DNA from: DASRDS01 sp035570055
GTDB taxonomy: Bacteria; Gemmatimonadota; Gemmatimonadetes; Gemmatimonadales; Gemmatimonadaceae
Reading direction: 5' to 3'
NCBI GenBank assembly: GCA_035570055.1
Contig: DATMLM010000070.1
Location: 56,516 to 120,515, forward strand
Length of the DNA stretch: 64,000 nt
Shown here: positions 35,841-44,650 of the stretch, piece after piece
How positions within the stretch are numbered: position 1 is the first letter of the stretch
Layout: each line of letters opens with the position of its first letter
Translations under genes and position numbers: made by a program
Notes under the pieces: model-generated
Seen by the model: the letters and a program-made list of their open reading frames with translations, nothing else
The model's database searches: none
What the model was told of the DNA's origin: nothing

Positions 35841-36613
35841 CGGCCACACTTCATTCTACCGGTCACATCGCCGCCCAGAAGTACAATTTTTGGTATGGGA
35901 AGAAGCAGGCGTTGTACGATATCGATCTCGACATGCCGCCCCGGGCTATTACCGCTTTGATCGGTCCATCAGGGTGTGGCAAGTCGACGTTTCTCCGATC
36001 GATCAATCGCATGAACGACACCATCCCCCATGTTCGGCATTCCGGCGAGATGCTGCTGGATGGAGATGACATCTACCGGGCGACCGAGGATGTGACGACG
36101 CTCCGCCAGCGCGTCGGGATGGTGTTCCAGCGGTGGAATCCGTTCCCCAAGTCGATCTACGACAACATCGCCTACGGGCCGCGGCTGAACAACGCCACGA
36201 GCACACGCGAGGAGCTGGACGCGCTGGTCGAGAACGCGCTCCGGAAAGCGGCGTTGTGGGACGAGGTCAAGGACCGGCTCCGCGAGAGTGCGCTGGGCCT
36301 GTCAGGCGGCCAGCAACAGCGCCTTTGTGTCGCGCGGACCCTGGCGAACCAGCCGGAAGTGCTGCTCCTCGACGAGCCAGCCAGCGCGCTCGACCCGATC
36401 GCCACGCAGAAGATCGAAGAGCTGCTCTACGAGCTGAGACGGGAGTTGACGATCGTCATCGTGACCCACAACCTCCAACAGGCCGCGCGGGTGTCCGATT
36501 TCACCGCGTTCTTTTACCTCGGCCGGATCATCGAGGTCGGCGCGACCGCGCAAATCTTTACATCGCCCCGCGAAGAGCGGACGAACGCCTACATCACCGG
36601 GAGATTCGGATGA
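35837..36613 (+). CDS. pstB: Phosphate ABC transporter ATPase PstB, second copy
   Basis: This 258-residue ATPase has the normal PstB length and motifs: Walker A GPSGCGKST, MVFQRWNPFPKSIYDNI, signature LSGGQQQR, Walker B VLLLDEPASALD and H-loop THNLQQAARVSD. Its ATG overlaps the pstB1 stop (ATGA) and its own stop overlaps phoU in the same way. Of the two PstB proteins this is the one closest to the textbook form. Both could assemble as a heterodimer with PstC/PstA or as alternative homodimers. Confidence 0.95.
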   Translation: MTATLHSTGHIAAQKYNFWYGKKQALYDIDLDMPPRAITALIGPSGCGKSTFLRSINRMNDTIPHVRHSGEMLLDGDDIYRATEDVTTLRQRVGMVFQRWNPFPKSIYDNIAYGPRLNNATSTREELDALVENALRKAALWDEVKDRLRESALGLSGGQQQRLCVARTLANQPEVLLLDEPASALDPIATQKIEELLYELRRELTIVIVTHNLQQAARVSDFTAFFYLGRIIEVGATAQIFTSPREERTNAYITGRFG

Positions 36614-37338
36614 CCCTGCCTGAAGCGCAATCCGGATTCCGGCACTTCCACGAGCAGCTGGACACGCTGAAGGACCGTCTCATGACGATGTCCGAACGCG
36701 CGGAAGGCTTGGTCGATCTGGCCGTCGATGCGTTGCTCAAGCAGGACAAGGACCGCGCCGATGCCGTGATCGCGGGCGACCGCGAGCTCGATGTGTTGGA
36801 AGTCGAGATCGAGCAACTGGCGGTCTCGCTGCTCGCGCTCCAGCAGCCGATGGCCCGCGACCTCCGGTTTATTGTCAGCGCGATCAAGATCTCCAGTGAC
36901 CTGGAGCGGGTCGGCGATCACGCCGTCAACATCGCCCAGTGCTCCCTGCGCCTCGTGGCGATGCACTCGACGATCACGCCCGAGCCCGAGATCGAGGACA
37001 TGGCCCGGCGATCGCGCCAGATGCTGTCCGACGCGCTCGACGCGTTTATCCGTGCGGACGGCCTGTTGGGGCGCGAGGTCTGTAAGTCCGACGACCAGGT
37101 CGATGCGCTCATGAACTCATTGTTCCGCATCCTCCTCACGCACATGATGGCCGACGCCCGCACGATCAATCCGTCGCTGGAGCTGCTGCTGGTCGGGCGG
37201 AACCTGGAGCGGGTGGCCGACCTGGCAACGAACATCGGAGAGGACGCCGTCTTCCTGGCCGAGGGCAAGCAGATCAAGCATCGCTATGAGGAGTACGAGC
37301 GCGAACGCCTCGCTGGCGCGGGCTCGAACCAGGCCTAG
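36610..37338 (+). CDS. phoU: Phosphate signalling protein PhoU
   Basis: This 242-residue all-helical protein has the two PhoU repeats, each with a metal-binding helix: SDLERVGDHAVNIAQ and RNLERVADLATNIGEDAVFL. PhoU restrains the PhoR kinase and PstSCAB when phosphate is sufficient. ATGA overlap with pstB2 and a one-base overlap with ppx place it in the operon. Confidence 0.95.
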   Translation: MTLPEAQSGFRHFHEQLDTLKDRLMTMSERAEGLVDLAVDALLKQDKDRADAVIAGDRELDVLEVEIEQLAVSLLALQQPMARDLRFIVSAIKISSDLERVGDHAVNIAQCSLRLVAMHSTITPEPEIEDMARRSRQMLSDALDAFIRADGLLGREVCKSDDQVDALMNSLFRILLTHMMADARTINPSLELLLVGRNLERVADLATNIGEDAVFLAEGKQIKHRYEEYERERLAGAGSNQA

Positions 37339-38942
37339 TGGAGCGATCCGGGAACGGCCGCGACGATCAAACGCGCCGCATCGCGGCGATCGATATCGGG
37401 TCGAATTCGATCCGACAGATCGTCGCCGATGTGTCGACGAATGGGTCGATCCGGATCGTCGACGAACTGAAGGCCGCTCCCAGGCTCGGCGCCGGCCTCA
37501 CCGCGTCCGGTGAGCTGAGCGAGACCGCCATGCGCGACGCGCTCGACGCGCTGGGCCGCATGTCCACACTCGCCGCGCAGCTCGGCGCCCGGCGCGTCGA
37601 AGCCGTGGCGACTTCCGCGGTGCGCGACGCCGTCAACGGGCCCGCGTTTCTCGATCTGGTCCGCGCGGAGACCGGACTGCGCGTCCGGGCGCTGATCGGT
37701 GAGGAGGAGGCGCGGCTCACGTTTCGCAGCGCACTGGCCCATTTTGATCTCGGCGTTGGGCGCGCGGTCGTCATGGACATCGGCGGCGGCTCGCTCGAGC
37801 TCGCCCTCTCGGCCGATGGGTTGCTCGACCGCCTCATCTCGCTTCCCTTCGGCGCCATTCGGCTCACTGAGGAACATCTCGTGGGCGTGCCGGCGAGACG
37901 AGGCGTGCGAGATTTGCGCAAGGAAGTGCGCGAGGCGCTGAAGGAGCATCTGCCAGTCAGAGATTGGCGCGGGGCTCAGGTCATCGGATCCGGCGGGACG
38001 TTCACGAACCTGGCCGGCATCTATCTCGCGCGACAAGGCGTGCAGACGGCGCGGACTGTCCATGCGACCCGCGTTCCTCGCGTCGAGCTCGAGCACATCC
38101 TCGACATCTTGCAAGACATGAGCGTCGAGGAGCGGCGAGCCGTACCCGGATTGAATGCCGCGAGGGCGGATATCATCGTCGCGGGGCTCGCCGTCTCGGC
38201 CGAAGTACTTGCGCGCGTCGAAGCTCGTGAAGTCAACGTGTCGGCGTATGGGATCCGCGAGGGGTTGCTGTTAGAGACCGCTCGAGTGGCGCCGACTGTG
38301 GCCGATCCTGGCGAGGCACGCGAGCGATCCGTGCGCGAGTTTGCCGAGAGAAGCCACTATGAAGAACCCCATTCGCGCCAGGTGCAGCGCATTGCGCTGC
38401 AACTGTTCGACGCGATCGGGGATCGCATCGGGTGTGCGCCGGGTGATCGCGATATCCTGGCGGACGCGGCGTTGCTCCATGATGTCGGGTATCACATCAA
38501 CTATCACAATCACCACAAGCACTCGTATCATCTCATTCTTCATGCTGATTTGCTCGGCCTGTCGCCGGAAGAGCAGGTGGCCATCGCCAACGTCGCGCGG
38601 TATCACCGCGGCGCGCAGCCGAAGAAGAAGCATCAAAACTATGGCCGCCTCGATCCTGGCCTGAGAAAGCGCATTAAACGGCTCTCGGCCCTGCTCCGGA
38701 TCGCGGACGGGTTCGACCGCGGACACGTCGGCGCGGTCGATCGCGTGAAGGTGCGATGGATGGGGCGAGCGATGCGGCTGACCGCGGTGCCGAAGCCGGG
38801 CGCGGGGGACTTGCGGCTGGAGCTGTGGGGCGCGAGCCGGAAATCGGCGCTTCTCGCGAGTATCGCCGGCGTTGGGGTGGAGATCGTCGGACCGGATGGC
38901 AGTGTCATCACGGGGAGCGACGACACCGATGGCACCGAATAG
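37338..38942 (+). CDS. ppx: Exopolyphosphatase / GppA-family phosphatase with HD domain
   Basis: This 534-residue protein begins with the ASKHA phosphate-binding loop AAIDIGSNSIRQIVAD, has VMDIGGGSLELAL (second phosphate loop) near residue 148 and IGSGGTFTNLAG near 215. A C-terminal HD domain is marked by LLHDVGYHINYHNHHKHS near 380 and VARYHRGAQPKK. It removes phosphate from polyphosphate or converts pppGpp to ppGpp. GTG start overlaps the phoU stop, so it belongs to the pst operon. Together with ppk1 on the opposite strand it frames polyphosphate turnover. It converges on the next gene with a three-base gap. Confidence 0.92.
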   Translation: MERSGNGRDDQTRRIAAIDIGSNSIRQIVADVSTNGSIRIVDELKAAPRLGAGLTASGELSETAMRDALDALGRMSTLAAQLGARRVEAVATSAVRDAVNGPAFLDLVRAETGLRVRALIGEEEARLTFRSALAHFDLGVGRAVVMDIGGGSLELALSADGLLDRLISLPFGAIRLTEEHLVGVPARRGVRDLRKEVREALKEHLPVRDWRGAQVIGSGGTFTNLAGIYLARQGVQTARTVHATRVPRVELEHILDILQDMSVEERRAVPGLNAARADIIVAGLAVSAEVLARVEAREVNVSAYGIREGLLLETARVAPTVADPGEARERSVREFAERSHYEEPHSRQVQRIALQLFDAIGDRIGCAPGDRDILADAALLHDVGYHINYHNHHKHSYHLILHADLLGLSPEEQVAIANVARYHRGAQPKKKHQNYGRLDPGLRKRIKRLSALLRIADGFDRGHVGAVDRVKVRWMGRAMRLTAVPKPGAGDLRLELWGASRKSALLASIAGVGVEIVGPDGSVITGSDDTDGTE

Positions 38943-38945
38943 GAC

Positions 38946-40046
38946 CTAGGGGACGACCAGCGCGCCTGCCTTTCCACCGAAATCGTCGACGACGGGCGGC
39001 AACTCGTGTGGCACGCTCCAGTCGCCATTGTCGACCCTGATGTTCACGCGGTGCGGCCCGGAGCGAATGGCCTCGGGCAGCGTCACCTGAAAGAGGCCCG
39101 GCCGCACTTCGGTCATTGGCACCGGCTGCCAGTCCGTGAAATCCGCCATGAGCTCGACGTGCGCATTTGCCTGCGCGGTGAAGCGCAACGTGCGCGCATT
39201 CGGCATCATGTCGCTCGTGCCATTGAGCGCGTCGTATCGCACCACCGGCGGCGGCGGTTTGCGGACTCTGAACGCCTCGGACCATCGGACACCAAAGCCG
39301 ATATAGTGTGCACCTGGTGCGCCGCGCACGAGATCGGCGGGATACGATCCTCCGATGAAGACGAGCGCCACGCGGTTGACCAGCGTCAGGCGCGCCTCGG
39401 CGTTGAACCACGTCGCGACACCACCGAGCAGTGCGCCGGAACGCGTGCCGACGTTGGCGGTCACGCCGAATCGTCCGACGGCGCCCTCGATGATGCCGGC
39501 AACGTCCGTGTAGTGCGCGATGCCGGCACGCGTCGTCGCGATCGTGAACGAGGGCGTGACGTGCGGCAGCGCGTAGGACATCCCCGCATCGATGCGGCTG
39601 ACGAAGGAGCCAATGAGGCTGTCGTTGTCCGTACTGCCAAGCGCACCGCCGACCCAACCCACGAATGATCCGCGATCCACGCTGAGCTGCGGTGCGAGGA
39701 GGCCGCTCAGAACCGCCGGGTTGGACCGATACCACAGCGCGGACCCGATGCCGCTCAACTGCCAATGCAATGGACCGTAGATCTGGGTCCCCACCGTGCC
39801 GCCCGCTTCACCGATGCCGCTCGTGTGACCGGTCTCGAATTCCGAGAACGCGCCGTCGAGGCCGAACCGGCCCGGGCCGGCGGCGAATGCCACGGCGGGC
39901 GCCAGCGTATACACGGCCGATGGCAGATAGCTGTCGAAGGTGGCGCTGGAGACGTTCGCGTCGAGCGATGTCAATACTTGCGCGGCCGCCCACGAGGGGA
40001 GGCCGCAGAGCATGCCAGCTAGGGCGACGCCAATGAGCCAACGCAC
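38946..40046 (-). CDS. Predicted outer-membrane barrel with C-terminal glycogen-binding-like domain
   Basis: This 366-residue protein starts at GTG 40046 and has a signal peptide (MRWLIGVALAGMLCGLPSWAAAQ). Residues about 25-270 are short alternating strands rich in Gly, Ala and aromatic residues (WQLSGIGSALWYRS, GWVGGALGS), as in outer-membrane barrels. The last 85 residues form an E-set/AMPK-beta-type glycogen-binding domain: VELMADFTDWQPVPM, GLFQVTLP, then HRVNIRVDNGDW. The same kind of domain occurs in the product at 40704-41189 of the same operon. Together they suggest a carbohydrate- or envelope-linked sensing system. Function is inferred from domains and neighbours only. Confidence 0.7.
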   Translation of the reverse strand: MRWLIGVALAGMLCGLPSWAAAQVLTSLDANVSSATFDSYLPSAVYTLAPAVAFAAGPGRFGLDGAFSEFETGHTSGIGEAGGTVGTQIYGPLHWQLSGIGSALWYRSNPAVLSGLLAPQLSVDRGSFVGWVGGALGSTDNDSLIGSFVSRIDAGMSYALPHVTPSFTIATTRAGIAHYTDVAGIIEGAVGRFGVTANVGTRSGALLGGVATWFNAEARLTLVNRVALVFIGGSYPADLVRGAPGAHYIGFGVRWSEAFRVRKPPPPVVRYDALNGTSDMMPNARTLRFTAQANAHVELMADFTDWQPVPMTEVRPGLFQVTLPEAIRSGPHRVNIRVDNGDWSVPHELPPVVDDFGGKAGALVVP

Positions 40047-40056
40047 GGAGCGACGA

Positions 40057-40707
40057 TCAGGGGCGTTGGGGGCTCCTTTTCGTGTTTCCGGCTTCGACAG
40101 GGCCAGACTTTGCGCCGTCCAGCGCGGTCGGGCTCGACAATGCGGTGCCGCTCGTGGGCGACATGGATGACGCCACAGACGGCGACGCGAGAGAGTGCGG
40201 CAAGGCGGCGAGCTCGACGTCGGGCGCGCCGGCGGCCGCCAAGCGCAAGACCTGCGCGGAGGCGCTATCCGGACGGACGCCGCGGGCGACCAACTCGGCG
40301 GCAACAGCGAGGGGAATCGTCACCTGTTCATTGTGCCGCAAACGGCGCAAGTCGGCAAGCGTCGCCGGTGCGATTCCCGCGCGCAGCGCGGCGGTACCGG
40401 CCGAGAGCTCGTCAGCTGTGCCATATCCGCCTAGTGCGGTGCGCGTATCTGCCAGCCTGGCGGACAGGTCGCGAACGACGGTGACGATGCGATCGCTGCT
40501 GGCGTGCTTTGCTGAGCCTTCCAAGGCCTTGTCGATCAGGGGCTCGGTTGGCAGTCCGGCGGTGCGCGCCGAGTCGAGCACGGCATGCAGGGACGCGTAC
40601 GTCGGCGGATCGAACAGGCCTCGCAGGCGGTCATCGTTTGCTTGGGCGTCCAAGCGAACGGTGACGACTGCGAGAGCGAGGACGACCGCGCCGGCGTACT
40701 TCATCAT
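40057..40707 (-). CDS. Secreted helical protein of unknown function in the sigma-factor operon
   Basis: This 216-residue protein starts MMKYAGAVVLALAVVTVRLDAQ, a signal peptide. The mature part is mostly helical and contains RLRGLFDPPTYASLHAVLDSA, LIDKALEGSAKHASSDRIV and repeated Ala-rich helices. The C-terminal 50 residues are Ser/Pro/Thr-rich and probably disordered. It has no recognisable enzyme motif. The ATG overlaps the stop of the preceding membrane protein (ATGA) and its stop lies 10 bases before the barrel gene, so it is part of the same translational unit. Confidence 0.7.
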   Translation of the reverse strand: MMKYAGAVVLALAVVTVRLDAQANDDRLRGLFDPPTYASLHAVLDSARTAGLPTEPLIDKALEGSAKHASSDRIVTVVRDLSARLADTRTALGGYGTADELSAGTAALRAGIAPATLADLRRLRHNEQVTIPLAVAAELVARGVRPDSASAQVLRLAAAGAPDVELAALPHSLASPSVASSMSPTSGTALSSPTALDGAKSGPVEAGNTKRSPQRP

Positions 40708-41189
40708 GTCGTTCCCGGGGCGACGGTGACGAGCGAGTTCGGGGCGCCGAAGTCGCTGCCAGGCGCGAGTGGCGCGGCCGGGTCTGGGACCCAGCGGGTG
40801 CCGTCGACGACGAAGGAATAGACGTGGGCGCCGGGCTTGAGGCGGACCGTCGTCTGCCATGTGCCGTTCGGCGTACGACGCAAGGGCGTCGCGTGCGTGT
40901 CCCAGTGGTTGAAGTCGCCGACGATTACGACCTCGTGCGCTGCCGGTACCGGCAAGGCGAACTGCACAGCGGTTCCGTCAACTGGTCGTGCGTAGACCGC
41001 TATCCCAATCGCGAGAACAACGACGGCTGCTACCGCGAGCGCCTGCCATGTACGCGCTCGCCTGCGGCGGCGCGAAGCATCGGCGCGCACGGCCGCCATA
41101 ATGCGGGCGGTGGCCAGTGACGACAAATCCACCGGCGCGCGTAGCTCTTCGCCGAGTTGATCAACCCAGTCAGGCACTGTATGCCTCAT
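40704..41189 (-). CDS. Single-pass membrane protein with external glycogen-binding-like domain, putative anti-sigma factor
   Basis: This 161-residue protein has a cytoplasmic N-terminus of about 47 residues (PDWVDQLGEELRAPVDLSS), a membrane segment at 48-66 and an outside domain at about 75-160. That domain has the AMPK-beta/CBM48 pattern: EVVIVGDFNHWD, GTWQTTVRLKPG, HVYSFVVDGTRWVPDP. These Trp positions are the ones that bind glucans in the family. The gene overlaps the sigma-factor gene by 20 bases, the usual position of an anti-sigma factor. The N-terminus lacks a zinc-binding anti-sigma motif, so the anti-sigma role is inference from position and topology. Confidence 0.75.
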   Translation of the reverse strand: MRHTVPDWVDQLGEELRAPVDLSSLATARIMAAVRADASRRRRRARTWQALAVAAVVVLAIGIAVYARPVDGTAVQFALPVPAAHEVVIVGDFNHWDTHATPLRRTPNGTWQTTVRLKPGAHVYSFVVDGTRWVPDPAAPLAPGSDFGAPNSLVTVAPGTT

Positions 41190-41745
41190 GCAGCAACATG
41201 CGTAGCTGATCCGTCGCTCTCTTGACTCTCATTTTGAGCGCCGATATTCCGGCCCCGGTAATCGCGGCCATTTCGTCGTAACTCAACTGCTCGACGTGCT
41301 TGAGCAAAAACGCTTCGCGCTGACTCATTTCGAGCCGAGCCAATGCGTGTGCAATCTCTTCACGCCAGGCCACTCCATCAAACGCATCAGGTGCCGCCGC
41401 CGCCACCAACGCCGTCTCGTCGCGGACAAATGTGCGGGCACGCCGTCCCGATCGCGCCCCGGCGGTCCGGCACCGGTTGATCAGAATACTGAACAACCAA
41501 TGGCCGAACCGTTCGCGATCCGCACAGCGGCTGAGCGCCCGATAGGCGCGCACAAAAGTGTCCTGGACGGCTTCCTCCGCCTCGGCGCGATCGCCGAGCA
41601 TCCGCGTGGCATAACGAGCTGCCCGATTGCCGTAACGGTCGACGAGGATGCTGAAAGCCTCGGTGTCACCGGCCACGACACGGGCTATTGTTTCCGCGTC
41701 GCTTGGCACTACAGGGGGAGACCCCGGTCCGGCGTCGTGGGTCAC
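41170..41745 (-). CDS. ECF-type RNA polymerase sigma factor
   Basis: This 191-residue protein has region 2 (AFSILVDRYGNRAARYATRML, then AEEAVQDTFVRAYRAL and HWLFSILINRCR) and region 4 (LARLEMSQREAFLLKHVEQL, SYDEMAAITGAGISALKMRV). No region 1 or 3 is present, so it is an extracytoplasmic-function sigma factor. The GTG start overlaps the ppk1 stop (GTGA), tying its expression to polyphosphate kinase. The next gene, overlapping by 20 bases, encodes its likely membrane partner. Its promoter targets cannot be seen here. Confidence 0.93.
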   Translation of the reverse strand: MTHDAGPGSPPVVPSDAETIARVVAGDTEAFSILVDRYGNRAARYATRMLGDRAEAEEAVQDTFVRAYRALSRCADRERFGHWLFSILINRCRTAGARSGRRARTFVRDETALVAAAAPDAFDGVAWREEIAHALARLEMSQREAFLLKHVEQLSYDEMAAITGAGISALKMRVKRATDQLRMLLHEAYSA

Positions 41746-43922
41746 CCGGCAGATGCTTCCGGCCGTAAGCGCTCACCGCTCGCGCGCGCCGGAGTCACAC
41801 CGTCGTCACCGACGCGGCCCCACGGCTCGCGGATCAGGATTTTCTGACTGGCGCGCTCGGGCTGCCCGTTCGGCTGGCGTTGCTGGTACGAACCGTCCCC
41901 AGCAAGGTCCCACGCGAGGCGATTGTCCGCCAGGTCAGTTGCGAGCACCGAGTCGAGTCGGGCGTGCAGTGAGACATCATCGACCGGCGTCACGCATTCG
42001 ACCCGGCGCTCGAGGTTGCGCGGCATCCAGTCGGCCGAGCCGATGTAGTACTCGGGCTGTCCGGCGTTGGCGAACTTCCAGATGCGCGAGTGCTCGAGGA
42101 ATCGCCCGATGATGCTGCTGACCCGAATGCGCTCGCTCAGTCCCTCGACGCCGGGTTTCAAGCAGCAGATACCGCGCACGATCAGATCGATCTCGACGCC
42201 GGCTTGCGATGCGCGATACAGCGTCTCGATGACTTCGGGATGCACGAGGGCGTTGAGCTTGGCGACAATCCTTCCGCCCTTTCCATCGCGCGCGAGTTGC
42301 GCTTCGCGTTCGATCAGCTCGAGGAATCGGCCGAGCATGTTGGCCGGGGCGACGAGCAGCTTGCGATAGAGGCGTTGACGTGAATAGCCTGTCAGCGAGT
42401 TGAACAGGTCGCTGACATCGGCGCCGATCGATGGGCTGCAGGTGAAGAGACCGATGTCCGTGTAGAGTTTCGACGTGGACGAGTTGTAGTTGCCCGTCCC
42501 GATGTGCACGTAGCGGCGAAGGCCGTCGGCGTCGCGGCGAACGACGAGGGTGGTCTTCGCGTGCGTTTTGAGTCCAGGCACGCCATAGGCCACGTGCACG
42601 CCCGCATTTTCCAGTGTGCGCGCCCAGGAGATGTTGTTGGACTCGTCGCCACGCGCTTGGAGCTCGACGAGCACGGCGACTTGCTTGCCGAGCATGGCCG
42701 CTTCGGTGAGCGCGTGGACGATGGACGCGTCGCCGGATGTCCGGTAGAGCGTCATCTTGATCGCCTGCACCGCCGGGTCTTGGGCGGCGGCTTTCAAGAA
42801 TTGCTCGACGGACGCTTGGAACGACTCGAACGGATGGTGCACGAGCACATCCCGTTCGCGGATCGCGTCGAACACCGTCAGGTGCGAGTGCCCGACTTCG
42901 CGGAACTCCGGTGGCACGATGGCGGTGAACGGCGGATCCTTGAGGTCCGGCAGATCGATGTGCAAGAGCGACATGAGGTCGCCGAGGTCGAGGAGCGGGT
43001 CGGCCTCCTGAACGTCTGCCTCGGTGAGTGGCGGGAGGTTGGCCGATGTCTCTTCGCGCAGTTCTTCGAGGAGCAGCGAGCGGAGGTGCGCGGGCATCGT
43101 CGGCTGGACTTCGAGGCGCACGACCTCGCTGAACCGGCGCTCGAAGACCTGCTGCTCGATCATCTCGAGCAGGTCTTCGGCCTCGTCAACTTTGGCCAAC
43201 TCGAGATCGGTATAGCGGGTCACTCTGAACGCGTGCCAGCCGAGAATCTCCATTCCCGGGAACAGAGCGCCGAGATTCGTGCCGATGACCTGCTCGAGCG
43301 GCACGAAACAATAGGGCCGGCCAAAGGGGACCCAGCGCGGGAGGCTCTTGGGGACCTTCACGCGCGCGAAATGGTCGGTCTTGCTTACTGGGTCGCGTAT
43401 CTCGACGGCGAGCGAGAGCGAAAGGTTCGATATGTACGGGAACGGGTGGCCCGGGTCGACCGCGAGCGGCGTGAGGACCGGGAATACCTGAGACTCGAAG
43501 AACTCATCCACGGTCAGCCATTCGGGAGGCGTCAAATCGGGCATGGCGACCAGGCGGACGCTGCGTTCGGCGAGCGCGGGCAGGAGCAAATCGTGGAGGA
43601 GCTTGCGGCGCTGCGCCAGCAGATCGTTCACGCGGACGGTGATTGCCGCGAGTTGCTCGGAAGGCGTGAGTCCGTCGGGCGACGGCAGCGTGATGCCTGC
43701 GGCGACTTGACGCCGAAGGCCGGCGACGCGAACGGTATAGAACTCGTCCAGGTTCGAGCTGAAAATCGCCACGAACTTGACGCGCTCGAGGAGCGGATTG
43801 CGCGCGTCGAACGCCTCTTGCAGCACGCGGGCGTTGAACTCGAGCCAGGAGAGCTCGCGGTTGAGATAGTGGGCCGGCTGAGTGGTACCGGGTCCGATCG
43901 TATCCGTAATCGTCACTGCCAT
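41742..43922 (-). CDS. ppk1: Polyphosphate kinase 1
   Basis: This 726-residue enzyme has the PPK1 N-terminal block RELSWLEFNARVLQEA, then IFSSNLDEFYTVRVAGL. The two catalytic histidines of the phospholipase-D-like domains appear in GVPGLKTHAKT (near residue 454) and RFLEHSRIWKFA (near 609). It makes polyphosphate from ATP, reversibly. The C-terminal tail (about 40 residues) is Gly/Pro/Arg-rich and looks disordered. It follows deoC with a 10-base overlap and runs into the sigma-factor gene, so stress-responsive transcription and polyphosphate synthesis may be co-expressed. The ppx gene is on the opposite strand 3 kb away. Confidence 0.97.
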   Translation of the reverse strand: MAVTITDTIGPGTTQPAHYLNRELSWLEFNARVLQEAFDARNPLLERVKFVAIFSSNLDEFYTVRVAGLRRQVAAGITLPSPDGLTPSEQLAAITVRVNDLLAQRRKLLHDLLLPALAERSVRLVAMPDLTPPEWLTVDEFFESQVFPVLTPLAVDPGHPFPYISNLSLSLAVEIRDPVSKTDHFARVKVPKSLPRWVPFGRPYCFVPLEQVIGTNLGALFPGMEILGWHAFRVTRYTDLELAKVDEAEDLLEMIEQQVFERRFSEVVRLEVQPTMPAHLRSLLLEELREETSANLPPLTEADVQEADPLLDLGDLMSLLHIDLPDLKDPPFTAIVPPEFREVGHSHLTVFDAIRERDVLVHHPFESFQASVEQFLKAAAQDPAVQAIKMTLYRTSGDASIVHALTEAAMLGKQVAVLVELQARGDESNNISWARTLENAGVHVAYGVPGLKTHAKTTLVVRRDADGLRRYVHIGTGNYNSSTSKLYTDIGLFTCSPSIGADVSDLFNSLTGYSRQRLYRKLLVAPANMLGRFLELIEREAQLARDGKGGRIVAKLNALVHPEVIETLYRASQAGVEIDLIVRGICCLKPGVEGLSERIRVSSIIGRFLEHSRIWKFANAGQPEYYIGSADWMPRNLERRVECVTPVDDVSLHARLDSVLATDLADNRLAWDLAGDGSYQQRQPNGQPERASQKILIREPWGRVGDDGVTPARASGERLRPEASAG

Positions 43923-44641
43923 CTCCCAAAGAGCTCGCAGATAGGTTTTGGGGCGGGGCCTACGCAGTCCGCCAGGGCAACGCCGCCTGAGGTGCCGATG
44001 CGGGTTGCGCCGCTTTCGATGAGGGCGAAGGCTGCCGCGCAGTCTCGTATGCCGCCCGACGCCTTGACGCCGAGGTCGTCACCGACGGCCATGCGCATTA
44101 GTGCGACGGCCGCGGGAGTTGCCCCGCCGGCGGGGTGCATACCGGTGCTGGTCTTCACATAGTTCGCGCCCGCTTCGCGCGCCACGCGACACGAGCGGAA
44201 GATTTCGGTTGGCGTCAGCGTCGCCGATTCGATGATGACCTTCACGAGCGCCCCATCGGCGGCTTCGACAACTGACCGGATATCGTGTTCGACATACTCC
44301 CAATCCCCGTCCTTGATCGCTCCCAGCGCGGTGACCATGTCGAGCTCGGCGGCCCCCTGCTCGACCGCGGCAGCCGCCTCGGCAGCCTTGACGGTCGAGG
44401 TCGACGCGCCAAGCGGGAATCCGACGACGGTCGCCACGGCGATGTTGGTTCGTAGACCAAGCGTTTCCCGACACCGGGCAACCCACTGTGGGTTAACGCA
44501 GACTGCCGCGAATCGGTGCGTCACCGCTTCCGAGCACAGCCGGTCTATCTCCGCTGCCGTGGCATCGGCGCGGAGCAGCGTATGGTCGATCCAATCACCG
44601 AGTCGCCCAGCTTCGGCGCGGTAGACTACTCCACGCGGCAC
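43913..44641 (-). CDS. deoC: Deoxyribose-phosphate aldolase
   Basis: This 242-residue TIM-barrel enzyme has IDHTLLRAD at 18-26, VCVNPQWV near 47 and the Schiff-base Lys in YVKTSTGMHP near 163, with VKASGGIRD near 190. It cleaves 2-deoxyribose-5-phosphate to acetaldehyde and glyceraldehyde-3-phosphate. This completes deoxynucleoside breakdown after the phosphorylase step, although the PNP gene is 31 kb away. The GTG start lies 9 bases after the rhomboid gene. Confidence 0.95.
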   Translation of the reverse strand: MPRGVVYRAEAGRLGDWIDHTLLRADATAAEIDRLCSEAVTHRFAAVCVNPQWVARCRETLGLRTNIAVATVVGFPLGASTSTVKAAEAAAAVEQGAAELDMVTALGAIKDGDWEYVEHDIRSVVEAADGALVKVIIESATLTPTEIFRSCRVAREAGANYVKTSTGMHPAGGATPAAVALMRMAVGDDLGVKASGGIRDCAAAFALIESGATRIGTSGGVALADCVGPAPKPICELFGRWQ

Positions 44642-44650
44642 TTGTCGAAT

